A DNA stretch of 49,358 bases, taken from positions 369,019-418,376 of the forward strand of contig LSYV01000050.1 in assembly GCA_001584585.1 (NCBI GenBank), written 5' to 3'. Below the pieces are notes generated by a model. That model searched no databases, was not told where the DNA came from, and saw only the letters and a program-made list of their open reading frames with translations. The position numbers were made by a program, and so were the translations under genes. Of this stretch, positions 10,690 through 22,497 are shown piece by piece. Source of the stretch: Gonium pectorale. Its lineage: Eukaryota; Chlorophyta; Chlorophyceae; Chlamydomonadales; Volvocaceae. Position 1 is the first letter of the stretch. Each line of letters starts with the position of its first letter.

Positions 10690-12830
10690 GATTCGCCGAC
10701 AGACAGATTTCGTTACAGTACACCCGACGCTGGGAGACCCGGCCTGCCACCGGGAAATCACTGCGAGAGTACGGGCAACAAGGCAGCACCAGCAGACAAA
10801 CCAAGCAATGAAACAAAACAGTGGCCTAGTGCTTAACTCAGTCAGGGGGGCCCGCGGCTGTGCATGGTAAAAGCCCACACACGGGCCGTGCACAAAACGG
10901 CTCGCCACCCAACAAGTCCAACCATGTCTGTGGAGACACTAACCCGCGCCATCCCGGAGCCGGTCCCGACCACGGGCGGGCAAAAGCACATATTGGTCGA
11001 CAGGCCCACACACAGGTTTCAAGCGAGTAGGCAAACAAGAACGGGGAAGAAAAAAAACAGGGAGACCAATGCGTAACTCCGCGCAGTGCAGGCGTCCAGC
11101 CACGACCCGAAGGAAGAGGTGCCCAGCAGACATACCATCCCAGCCCTTCCGCGGTAAACCGAGGCCAGCGAAGTCTCGCAGCAGGGACCAAAACTTCGCC
11201 ATTACGCCCGCCTGCATCGCAGCAAGGACAGCGGCAGCCGATCGCGGGCTGGAAGCGGAGAACGGCCGACGCGCGCGCACAGAGCGCCGCGCCCACTCCA
11301 GGCTGTTGAGTATCGCCAGCACAACCGCGTCCCACACACATCCCACCACCCGACCCTCGTCTGGCGTGACACCCAGCCAGAGGTGCGCTCGCTGCACCGG
11401 ACAAAGGGGCCGGTCCTCTACCACAGTACGCAACCCGACTATGGGGCAGGCCCAGAAATGGTGCATGCGTGGTAAGGCCTCGGCCTTCGGAGCCCCACAG
11501 GCACACTGCTCCCGCGGCACGTTTGACAAGCGCGCATTACCCGGCATCGGAACCCCGTCAACGGCCAGCCGCCAGAACACTTCCTTGTGCTTGGTCTCCC
11601 ACTTGACTTGACGGCAGAGCCATGGGAAGGCCTAACGAAGGGAGGTGAGGTCGGCAGCTGGGGCCACCGCCCCGGGCGGTAGCCCCAAAGCCTCCCGGAC
11701 GTACGTATGCAGCATAGCAGCCCCCCTGCTGCCGTGCCAGATCCCCAAACTGCAACTGAGTGCCGGGCTGCCGGCCCTGACCGTAAAGGTCGCGAAGCGC
11801 ATCACCGTGTCACCGGACATCCGCCAAGGGTGAGGCGGGAGGCAGCGAGCCAGGCCGATAAGACGTTGAAAAGAAGGGTCGAGACGGCTGCGCGCGCGTA
11901 GGTGCAGTCCTGCAGGGTGCCGTGCGCGACCCCGGAGGGCGTGAGCTCGCGGCGCAGCAGCGCACCCCAGTGGCCAGCCAGCACTGAGAAGATACCGAAA
12001 CCCGCCTCGGCAGCCAGAGCCTGACGGCGCTTCTCCAGACAGACAGAGCTGCTTCCACCCGCACGGCATCGCCAACGGTGAGCAGCAGGCGACTGCAGTC
12101 GGAGAGAGGGCCGTGGAGCGCCTCCAGATCGGACCGGCGGCCCACCGCGCCCGCATTGGAAAGCAACGGGTTGCCCCACAGCGGCGCGTTGTAGCACCAT
12201 TCACCGGGCACGAGGGGTGGGTCCACTACGTCGGAGACCGGGGGGAGGTGGCTGAGGGCGGTGGCGAGGCAGAGGATATCGGGGGGCAGGCTAGGCCGGC
12301 CGCCAAGCCAGGGGCCGGCGGGCCGGACGGTGAGAACGGCCAGGGGTCCGAAGTAGGGGTGGAGGGCTGCGAGATAGGCTGCCAGCATCCGCTGCCAGGG
12401 AGCGCAGGCGGCAGAGTTGTGGCCAGCGAAGGCGAGGCTCCAGTTAGCATGGCGGGTGTGCATGTGCTGCCGCAGTGGCAGGATGCCGAAGCCGCCAGTG
12501 GTGGGATGGCCAGAAAGGAGGCGGAGGGGCACCCAGGTAAGGCGCCGCTGGGAGTCGTCTGGCCCAAGACAGCGGTCAACCACCTTGGCCGTCTGGGCCA
12601 GGACGCCGGCCGGCACGGCGTCCGGGATCAGGCTGGAGTGCTCCATGTGGTAGGTCTCTGTATCGAGGGCGTGGCTCGACCAAACATGGAGAGGTGCATA
12701 CGGGGAATCTTCTGGGGCCGACGGCGGGCGGTGGCCATGTGAGCATCTCAGTCGAGCACCGGGGGCGCAGGTGGGGGGGTAGCGACGGGGATTCCGAGCG
12801 CCACCGATTGTCTGGTCTTCCCTAGTGGCC
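10690..12830 (-). mobile_element. L1-like non-LTR retrotransposon, 5'-truncated and decayed
   Basis: The minus strand encodes the C-terminal part of a reverse transcriptase polyprotein in several frames. The block from about 12720 to 11950 includes LLAQ/VLAQTAKVVDRCLG, SGHPTTGGFGILPLR and PLWGNPLLSN, the last resembling the P-W-NPLL signature of plant-type L1 elements. After a frameshift near 11810 come RFATFTVRAGSPAL and, past a stop near 11632, a zinc-knuckle segment (FWRLAVDGVPMPGNARL, CACG, MHHFWACP). The 3' UTR extends to about 10690. There is no RT catalytic YADD region, so this is a 5'-truncated copy. At least one frameshift and one stop make it inactive. Boundaries are approximate. 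Confidence 0.75.
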
Positions 12831-13067
12831 CTTGATCTATATACTCCCGTTCCACCATTTTCTACCCTAGGGTCATGGTGTCGGTTAGACAACCCTGGAG
12901 TCGGCGGTTGGCGCGGGCACCGGGATCTAACTGGCGACGCAGAATTCGTTCCAGCCCACTATAAACGCCTAGGGTGCAGCCAGCACTCGTTTCATGTCAA
13001 GCCAATGGCTTCTCCTCAACACACGCAACTCCTATTCATATGCTCCAGGGCGGTCCCGGCTCCTGGT

Positions 13068-13325
13068 CGGCACCGGCTCCGGGATGGTGCGTGTTAGTGT
13101 CTCCACAGACATGGTTGGACTTGTTGGGTGGCGGGCCTCTATTGTGCACGGTCCGTGTGCGGGTTTTTACCATCGGGCCCCCCTGACTGGGTTCAGCACT
13201 AGGCCACTGGTTCATTGCTTGGTTTGTCTGCTGGTGCTGCCTTGCTGCCCGTACACTCGCAGTAATTTCCCGGTGGCAGGCCGGGTCTCCCAGCGTGGGG
13301 ACTACTGTAACGAAGTCTGTCTGTC
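13068..13325 (+). repeat. Inverted copy of the L1-like element's 3' end
   Basis: Starting at ACCGGCTCCGGGATGG and running through GTGTCTCCACAGACATGGTT to CTGTCTGTC, this + strand block matches the reverse complement of 10690-10962 with scattered substitutions. It is the last few codons plus 3' UTR of the same element, in opposite orientation and about 2.1 kb away. It is a separate severely truncated insertion or one arm of an inverted duplication. Confidence 0.85.
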
Positions 13326-13880
13326 TGCTGTCCCGGCTCCAGGGTGGAACGGGCTGCAATCCCCGTCCAAGATAGGTCAGCCCTACTCGCTTAGTCCACT
13401 CTGGGAAGCGATATGCTTCCGGTGCACTCATGCACTCATGATGCGAATAGTCCCGCGCGATCAAAGCAGACAGATGCAAATTAAGTGAAGCTACGGGTGG
13501 GTGTGCCACGTCTCCACCCGTGCGAAGGTGCGAAGGTTATCAGTAGGGTAAGTAATCTACCCTTCTGGCGCTTGTGATCGGCCTTGTGGTCCCGCGGCTG
13601 AGCCGACTTGGATCGTTTGCATGTGCGGCGGCTCGACCATTGCGGCTCGTCATCCTCGACCAATACCACGTCGCTGCGCCCGCCAGGTTCGCTGGGGTCG
13701 CTGTTAGAGGCTGAGTTGACCTCGACTGGCTGCTTCCCTGCTTCCTCTACAGGGTGTCTCTGATTTTCAGAGAACCCGTGCGGGTACTGCGCAATTGAGC
13801 AATATTTTCGTAGTATCCATGCCTCGGGACAGGAATTATTTTCTCAGTGCCCGATTGGGTACAAGTACCCGGTTTTCGAA
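13326..13880. other. Unassigned spacer
   Basis: No recognised coding sequence. A small direct repeat, GCACTCAT twice, occurs near 13420-13440. Confidence 0.4.
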
Positions 13881-14330
13881 AGACTGGGTAGGTTGGTAGA
13901 AGGCGAGGGCGAGTAGCGCCCCAAACTTCCCAAACGGAGCGGCTTGCCGGGCCGTACATTTTGCCTGCTGTGCGGTGCCGTTGACTCTGCCACCGGCCCG
14001 TCGTCGACCAGACCGGCGTGCCCCCTGCCCGCCCCCCGCCCCCCGGACGCCTCGAGCGGCAGCCGGCTGCACATGGAGCGACAGGCAGCTCTGGGAAGGG
14101 CATGGCTCTTTTCGCTCTTTCCCACGTTGGCGATCTGTAGGCCGTCTGGGACACTACGCACGCTGTACTTCGGCGTCAGGCGCTGAAGCTGGGTAGAGAC
14201 GGTAACCATCGGCAACCAAGACCCTTCGTTGGACCCTCTGTCCCGCCCACGTGGTCCACCCTTCTAGTCGCATTTCGCCCTTGGGCTCCCCGAATTTGGC
14301 TGACGTGTAAACGGCCACCTGTAATTTACA
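13880..14330 (+). pseudogene. Non-LTR retrotransposon 3' relic
   Basis: FCLLCGAVDS near 13960 resembles a zinc-knuckle start. At 14141-14200 the frame AVWDTTHAVLRRQALKLGRD matches AVWGTRHAILRRQALKRGRD in the relic at 24380-24700, with a stop codon just before AVW. Two TGTAA motifs (14306-14310, 14320-14324) follow at the same spacing as in that relic, so they belong to the element's own 3' end. Confidence 0.7.
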
Positions 14331-15057
14331 GCCCGCACTTCCCTACCGATGGCGGGGAGGCAAAGGGCAAGGTCAAGGCGTGTCAAGGCAAGGGAGGCAA
14401 GGGGCTGGATTGTGGATGGGCTGGGTCAAGGATGCCGCCGGGGCCAGGGCGGCGCTGTCGGCGCGAGGGTTATGGGGCGGTTAAAGGTCCGGTTACGACA
14501 GGTAACCTGGCCTCAAGTGGTTTGCTCGCGTGCCTCCATAACTTCCCACAGTCAGGAAACACGTACTCTTATTACCAGCAATGTCTTCGTTATGCCATCC
14601 TGCGAAGGCAAACAAGCCACATCAAAGCATCCGACACAACTAATCATCAAAGATGGAGGGCGCCGGTGATCTTTCATAGTATAGGCATAGTTTGGTTATT
14701 TATATAGTTATATTTTTATTCATTCAGTCAACTATCATCATACGCAGTTCGTGCTCGGAGCTTAATTTTGACTACTTTTCTGCACCAGGGCATATGTAAG
14801 CTCGGCGTAATATAATGCTGTCCGAAAAGTACTTTCATGACGATGCCTGTCTTAACGGGCGCGCGCAGTACGGTTTCACCTGAGCCACTGTAATCAGATC
14901 CACGGCTTCTATATGCATATTACAGTAATTATGTCAGCAATGTTTTATATGCATAAGTAGCTAGATGCATGGCGCACGGATTGGGGTTCCCGTGATGGCA
15001 GGTTTCCTTGCAAAGCCCCCGACAACTTTGGCGCAGTAATAAAATCAGTGGGCCGGC
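14331..15057. promoter_or_regulatory. AT-rich upstream region of cyclase copy 2
   Basis: After a GC-rich start, about 14560-14990 is conspicuously AT-rich for this window. It contains TATTTATATAGTTATATTTT near 14698 and two copies of TATATGCATA (about 14910 and 14947). It directly precedes the proposed start of cyclase copy 2 at 15058 and may hold its promoter. No defined TATA box or start site can be fixed from sequence alone. Confidence 0.35.
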
Positions 15058-18000
15058 ATGCTGGCCTTTCTCGGTTGCTTGCGCCCAAAAGGCGCAGCCC
15101 GGGCGGAGGCTTCTTTCACGCCTCTTCCGCGATCGGGGATTGATCATGTAAAGCGAGTGTCGAAGGAGAGTTTAGCAGCCAGCTACAACCGCTCGCACCT
15201 CGGAGTGCTGGCTCTGGCCTCGCGCCCCTCTGCGTCATCGTGCGATGGTCCGGGCATTTATCCTGTATATTGCAATGGGGCATTTTCTTATCTGGTATCT
15301 GGTATGCGTGGCGCCCGCCCTGGCGGCTCAGCTGCAGCATCAACTGTGGCTGGACAAGCTCTAGCGACGCTCGCTCAAGCGGAAGCAAACCTGCTGCGAG
15401 ATGTGAAAGCGCATCTTCTTCGGCTGGCAGAGGGCGAGGAAGCAGGCACGCTTACACTTTTTCTCTCAGCTGACAAGTACTCCGATAGCGGATTCCGAAG
15501 CAGCTCGGAGGCGTCAGGTGGAGGGGTGATTGTGCAGGGACCCCCGCCTGCCAGGCGCTTGTGGTCAAACGTGATAGTCGACCCAGTCGCGTTCACGGCC
15601 GCGGAAGACGCCGACACCCTGACCTCGCGTGGCGCTGCCAAGCACCGCAAGCACCGCAGCGCGTGGCCGGCGGTTGTGCTGCTCTTCCACGCGCCACCTG
15701 GCATCGCCGCGGGCAGCTCCGAGGTAGCGGCCGGGCTCGGCCAACTCCCGAAGCAAGTTCGGGCGGATCCTTTTCAGCAGCTCGAGTACTCCAGAGAGGA
15801 TCTGGCGGGGTCGCCGGCTTTAACGGACATCAGCATCGCGGCGCAGCGTCTTCTTGGTGAGAGGTGCAGGACGGCTCAGTCGGTGCCGCAGGCGGCAGCG
15901 TTTAGGGCGCAGCAGCAGCGAGAGGCCATGGTGCTGTCGGGCTTGAATTCCCTGGTGACCGCGCTCAGCCTCTCGGGTGCAGAAGTTCTCTACCAAAACG
16001 GCGAGGTGCGTGGCGGCGGTCCAGAGTCTGTGTGGGAGCTGCATCGGATGGCATCTGCAAGCAGGGCTGATTCTGGATAGGGCATCGCGGCTGCTTTCAA
16101 ACACCCGACTAGCCATAAAACCACATATGCATAACCACACACGATACCTGGAGTGCTGGCCCTCAACCAAAGGCCCCGATGGGAAGCGCTGCGAGGCCGC
16201 GTCCCATTATCGAGTGTTGGGTATCTCACTTGCGCTTGTCCTCTTGATGTTGGTTCCGCAGTCGGTCGCGTACTTTGGCCAACGGGTTGCAGTGGATAAC
16301 CCGAGCCGCCGCAGCGCTGCCGTCGTTGCCGCAACCCCGGTCCTGGGGATTCCGGAGGGTCGCAGCGTCCTTGAAGAGCTGTTCTGCATGGAGCCCGCAA
16401 AGGTAGGGAAAGTGTTTCTGCATTTCCGGTTGAACCCCATGTGTGCCGTCATACCGTCACCGTTGCATCAGCATTGGTCCTGGCTACAGTTACCGTAAGG
16501 ACACAGCAACACATGCAGCAGTAACCATATTGACCCTAGCCGCGTTAAGAAATGTGTCGCAAGATGTCAGTGTTCTGCCAACATGGTTCGCATGTTTGCG
16601 GTATGCCTCTGCCTCGACACCACCAACTGAGCACTGCGTCGTGTGCCTGCCACCCAGTTGGAGCGGCTACTGGAGGAGGTGGTGGCAGAGGGCCGGGTGT
16701 GGAAAGGTGCGCCGCGTGGCGACTCCCGGTCATTCGGATCCGGCTGGTGACATGTGTGGTACCGCGCGCAGTGCCACGTGCCCTGCCACCAGCATAGACC
16801 CTCACGGGACCAACGGGCGGACCAGAGCTTACCGTCGCAAGCCTCTTGATGCCTTTCTTTTCCCGCTCCGCAGGCATCGTCCAAGTGCCGCACTCCCTTG
16901 ACCCGCTGAGCGCCTCCACACGCCGCGGACAGCCCGCGAGCGAGCAGTGTACGGGCGACACCACCTGGATGGCCAGCCGCAGCCCTTCACCGCTGCCGGG
17001 CGGGGCCCCTGCGGCCCGGCCCACCGCTGCATCGCTGCACCAAGAATTGGTACGGGTGGCCTCACGGGTCGAAGACGACCAAACGGGAGGAGGCACCGGC
17101 AGTTGGACTGGCGGCGCCAGGGCCGGTGGCGCCGGCAAGTGTTTGGACGAGGCGCGCGCCACCTTGCTCAAGACATTCGACAGCAACCTGGAGGCCGTGG
17201 AGGAGCAGGGTCTGGAGGAGCTGAGCAGGCAGTGCACCGACGACGAATTTATCCTCTCCACTGGGCCCGCTTCGGCCTTGGAACCGCTGGTGCGACACGG
17301 CGAGCGTGCGGGCGTCCCTGGCTATGTGTTTCCGGAGCCTACAGCCCCGGATGTGCAGGCGTGCACCCCATTGTTCCATTTGCGCTCACAATCATGGGCG
17401 TGCGTTCTAGTCTAGTGTCGACTCCGTTCCAGTCTTCAGTGCAAATCCAGCATGCCTGCGATGCGGCCTTGAACGCAGCGCTGGGCTGACTGAGGTGCGG
17501 GCCCTCCAGCGGTACGGTACAGACTAACCTGCAAAGGCTCAGGTATTGGTGTTCTGCCTATTTCCACATCTGCGTAGGCAACGTCCACGTGGGGCCTGAT
17601 GCTGGACATGTCAGCTCTCAGAGCACGGGCCTCGGTGACCGCGTCCCAGCACCCGGTGGTGGGCATCCAACTCAGCACCGGAGGCCCCGACGGTTGCGGC
17701 GCCGAGTGTGGTGGCGGCGGCAGCGACGACGGAAGCAGCCGCAGCGGCAGCACTGACAGGATGACCCCTGGAAACGTCAGCGTTAGCACTCTTGTCATCG
17801 CGGAGGCTGAACGGGATCACTTCCCTGGCGACCGGCGACCGTCTAGCAGCGCCTCGCCATGCATCCCTTCGATGGCCGAGCGCGTGCTGGGCGCTCCCGG
17901 GGATGCCGCCGATACTCGCCAGGAGCAGAGACCGCGGGGCCTCCCCCTGAAGTTTCAATCGCCGACGGTGCCGCAGCCGCGGCCGGCGTCCGGCTCGTTG

Positions 18001-21000
18001 GGCGCCCGCAGGTCGAGGCGACACGTGTCCAGCGCGCACCGCAGCGTCGCCTTTGCGAGGAGCTCTGGCGCCTTCCCCGCCACGGGCAGCACCGCCGGGT
18101 CGGCCCTGGAAGTCGCCGGGACGTGGAACCCCGGCACGGGGGCCCCAACCTTCGGGAGGGGCTCAATTGTCGCCACCGCTGTCCAGGAGCGGGCGAGCAG
18201 CGAGGTGTTGCGCCTGCGACGCAGCGGCACGAGCGATCTCGCGCGCTCCGGCAACTCGTTCAGCGTTCCCCGCGTGCTGGCCTTTGCCAGCACCCTCAAG
18301 CACGCGCCCAGCTCGGTGCATGTAGGACTCCAGACGGCGACGGCTGGCAGTGGTGCCAGCGGCCCCAGCAGCAGCCGCGCCGCGTCAACCGCCCGCGTGT
18401 ATGTGCGCCGCACCGCTAGCAGCACTGCGCTGGGAGAAGACCTGTGCGGTGTTTCCGCACCGGCTGGCAGCGGTGCGCATCCTGTGTCACCGCTGCTCGA
18501 CCACCGATCGCCGCGGGAGGCCGGCCTGGGTAATGGAGCGGGCGCTGCGCCGCGCTCCAGGGTGGAGGCCGGTACCAGGCTCCCGGGCGACCTCTCCAAG
18601 AGCTGGACGTCGGGCAGGCCGCTGCAGCACGCCAAGAGCTGGAGCGTGGGCAAGATGCTTGCACTGTTTGGCGGGCGGCCCGACGGCAGCCCGTCTAGCG
18701 GCAGCCCTAGCGGCGGCGGTGGCGGCATCGTGGGTGGCGGTGCCGCCGGCGGTGGCACTGGAGGCGAGCGGACTGTGCCACCGGCGTCCAGCGCCCTGCA
18801 GACGGCGCGCGGCGCAGATGGGCGGGAGGCGGGGGGCAAGGCCGGACAGCAGCCGGAGGGGCACCTGCTGGTCGTCCCGCGTCCGGCCTCCTCTGCCTGC
18901 GCACCGGGTGCCGGGGAGGGCAGCACGTGGGTCACCTCCAGCGGGGCGCGCCGAGCCTCGAGCTCGGTCTTTCCGCAGCGGCCGACTCCCGCCTTCCTGT
19001 GGCACGAGGTGACGGCGACTCGGAGGCTGGACCCGGTTTCAGGCGCCCTCACAATCGTGCTAATGCAGGTGGGCCATGGGCGGGGCTTTCGCGGGGCTCG
19101 GTACTTGACGTCAGGATGTGGCAAGGGTTGGGGGCCGGGTTAAGGCCAGGGCATGGGTCAACGCCGCCAGGAGGGCGCCGGGATGGCCCTTCTCCCCCGA
19201 CAGGGTACGGTATTTCAGCGCGCAGCCCGCTTCTGCCGTGTTCCCGCCCTTGCCGTGCGTGTCCCGTGGCTGCTAACCGCTGACACCTGGCTCCTCGCCC
19301 CCCGCGCCACGCGCCACGCCCGCAGACGGATGTGACCGCCAAGGTGGAGGCGGAGCGGCATATTGCGTTCGTGACGGAAGCGCAGCACCGGCTGCTCGAG
19401 GACATGTTCCCGCACCACGGTGCGGCCGGTGTGCGTGATGGCATGCATATCCCTTACCGTCGCCTTCCAGTCCAGCTGATCCCCAGTTATGAACCACCCC
19501 GCTCGCATGGCTTGCAGTGCTGGCATACATGACCGAGGAGGGAGGGCCCTGGAACGCGCCACCGGACGCGGCCATGGCCGGCCGGCCTGGGTCAGCCAGC
19601 TGCCAGCGACCCGCGGTCCGCGACATCAACAAGCTCGCCACGTCGCACGGCGAGGTGCGTTGGGCGTCGAGCGGCTGTGGGCATCTTTCAGAGTGACATG
19701 GTCTGTGTGGCGGACTTTACAGCTGCACGCCAGATCGTGTTTCCTGTAACTCTGCTGACGGCTGCTGCCACTGTCCCATTTATCCCGACGGTGCAGGTGA
19801 CGCTCCTATTCGCTGATATTCAAGGTGAGGGAGAGGCTTAGGCATATTCTCACAAAGCCGCACGCTTTGTAATGTACGCCACATGCAGATGGACGACGGC
19901 AGGGCGTTGACCGCCTGCAGCCGCATGAAACGGTGACACGGTGGCGTATGGTGGCAGCCGATCGCCTCCCCGGTTCCCCGGCATCACCCCATGCCTATGT
20001 GCAGTCGTCGAAACCCGCCATCTCCTCCCTCGCGTGCCCAGGCTTCACGCCCATGTGCAAGACGCTAGAGCCGCGCGTGGTGATGGCCTTCCTCAACGAC
20101 CTCTTCACCCGCTTCGACAGCCGCCTGCAGGACTACGGCGTGTACAAGGTGGGTGCGGCACGGTGGACAGCACGGCGGATGACGGCAACGGGACTTGGGC
20201 TTGCTGATGTCCTAGCTAGGTTTTATTATATCGGCTCACGCACGCACGTGCCCATCCGCAGCTCCTCAGCGGCACGCGTGGTATGCAGCTACGGTGCAGC
20301 GCTGGCTTGCACAGTGGCTGCATGACGTCGTTGTTCCGCGTTGCGATGCGGCGTGCTCACGACGAGGGCACCGGCGCCGCGTGGCTGACACTGACACAAC
20401 AAACTCGTACATCAAAACTCCGATTCGCCCTCCAGGTGGAGACCATCGGCGACTGCTACTTTGTGGCGGGCGGCCTCATCGGTGAGGACGAGACGGGCAC
20501 GGCCGTGGTGCGCTCGCGCAAGAGCCAGGAGGACCCGCAGCACGCGCGGAGGGTCTTCATGTTCGCAAAGGCAAGCTGGGGATAATTGTAGTGGCTGTGG
20601 AGGCAGGCTCTCGCTACATCCAACACCGCTATCGTATGCGCCTTGTTTGCACTTCCCCGCTCGCAAGCACCGCAGGGCTCTCATGGACCGGTCCCTTGCC
20701 ATGATGCTGATACTGGGGAAGGGAGCAAGCCCGAGTCTTTGCTTATCATAGATTTGTTGTTTATCGCACATGCTGACCGTAATTCCCTGTATTCCTCGCT
20801 TGCTCCCTTGTTCCCGCCTGAACGCCCGTTTCCCGCAGGCCATGCTTTCTGCCGCGTCGCAGGTGCGGCTGCCCACCACTGGCGGCCCCGTGCGGATGCG
20901 GATCGGCATCCACACCGGCCCCGTCGTCAGCGGGGTGGTGGGCCAGCGCATGCCGCGCTTCTGCCTCTTCGGTGAGCACCCGACCCCGGGACGGAGCAAT

Positions 21001-22497
21001 AGCACTCGCAACCGTAACGGCTGGACACGTGACTTTGCCGAGCGTGTCTTTCCTGGCAGGATGCAAGCCCTGCAGAGCAAACCGCAGTTAGGCGGCTGGT
21101 GCGCTTTGTGGATTGACTGACGGCACAAACCCACATCCCGGCTGCCCACGCCCTTGCCTTGCCCCGTCCACCACCCGGCTCCACAAGGCGACACCGTCAA
21201 CACGTGAGTGGCTGTTGCTAGACGTAGGGCTTCGTATGTGGGGTGGTGGGTGTCCTCAATCGTGGCGAAGAGACGAGCAGTGCACCGCAATATGCAGACC
21301 TTGCCAAGAACACCTCATCGTCACGCAGCTGCTATGTGGAGCAGCCTGCACATATTGTGTGCTTCCCGGTGGCCCGCAGCGCCTCCGGCATGGCTGCGGA
21401 CCTCGTCTCATCGTCGGCTTCTATGTGACGCCGCTTTGCCCACGCCCTATTACTCACCTGCCCGCAGCGCCTCCCGCATGGAGAGCACGGGCGTGCCTGG
21501 CTGCATCCACGCATCCGAGACGGCGCAGGCGCTGCTGCAAGAGGAGGACTGGCTGCCCACGGGAGGCATCGAGGTGCGGGGGGATCAGTATGGCGATCGA
21601 CGGGACTGACCCATGGGTCGTTCTCACAAGGAGCGAGGCAGCAAGCTCGGGCCACTGGGGTGCACCGCACAGCATGCGTACTTGTGCTTGGGAGGGAGCA
21701 CGATCTCGGCTCTCTCCCAGTTTCAGTCCTTTGGCATCCCGGCACTGCAGGTGCCAAAAGAACGCCAGCCCGCGGCATTGGTTGGCGCCAGGGGTGTAGG
21801 TTGGTCCCTTGCCTTAGCACGAGTCGCCAGCATTATAAAATGCAAGGTGCGGAAGGCACTCCGGCTGAGCGCTCTTAGCGGTAGTTGTGGCCAGGCGCAG
21901 TGCTGCTTGCCAGGATGTCGCGCAAGCTCTCAAATCGACTGATGCCCTTTGCCAGGGCGTCCTGTTCCTAGATGCCAACATGCCCCGCCCTGCCCTCCCC
22001 TTGCGCACGTGCGAACTCAGGTCAAGGGCAAGGGCCTCATGAACACCTACGTCTGGGCACCTCCCAACGACCTGGAGGCACAGATGCTAGTTGTCCGGCA
22101 GGCCATACAACGGAACTCCCGCGCGCCGCCTGCAGCTGGCGGGGCCTCAAACGTGGGTTCGCCGACCGCTGGGAATTCCCACGCGGCGAACGCCGTGCGC
22201 GGCAGCAGGGGCGGCGCTGTATCGCAACCCCCGTCAGGGTCGGCAGCAGGCCCGCACGGTGGCAGAGCTTTCTTCGTGATGCAGTCGCCGCTTGCGCAGC
22301 ATAGCGCCGGTCACGACGGCGGCAGCGACGCCGCCGCCGCGCCAGAGTCTCATTCGACCTGCCGCGCCGAACAAGACCGAGACAGCAGGAATGCGGCCCG
22401 CCCTTCCTCGGAGATGCACGGCTTGTCTGAGAGCATCTCCGGGCTTGCTACGTACCTCCTGTCCAAGGGCGACCGGCAGGTCGGGACAGAGTGCTAG
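15058..22497 (+). CDS. PAS-linked guanylate cyclase, copy 2
   Basis: Direct paralogue of the gene at the left edge with the same 14-exon plan: 15058-16005, 16262-16402, 16658-16706, 16874-17289, 17578-19068, 19326-19419, 19518-19654, 19797-19824, 20042-20148, 20436-20570, 20839-20971, 21188-21203, 21468-21573, 22021-22497, about 1425 residues. Catalytic metal Asp are at about 1099 (FADIQG) and 1143 (ETIGD). Guanine-selecting Glu 1139 and Cys 1224, and Asn 1231/Arg 1235, are all present, so an active guanylate cyclase is expected. The N-terminal PAS half lies at about 295-395 and its second half just before the signal helix at about 1000-1090. A ~600-residue disordered linker separates them. 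The exon at 20436-20570 uses a GC donor. ATG 15058 is the first after an in-frame stop at 15040, but extra 5' exons are possible, since copy 1 is still open upstream of the matching DVKA segment. Confidence 0.85.

Noticed and set aside
21371..21400. Alternative acceptor and partial SRM-like exon (CCCGCAGCGCCTCCGGCATG)
   Set aside because: It imitates the start of the true exon at 21468 but soon loses similarity; only the downstream site keeps the SRMESTG sequence and the following phase.
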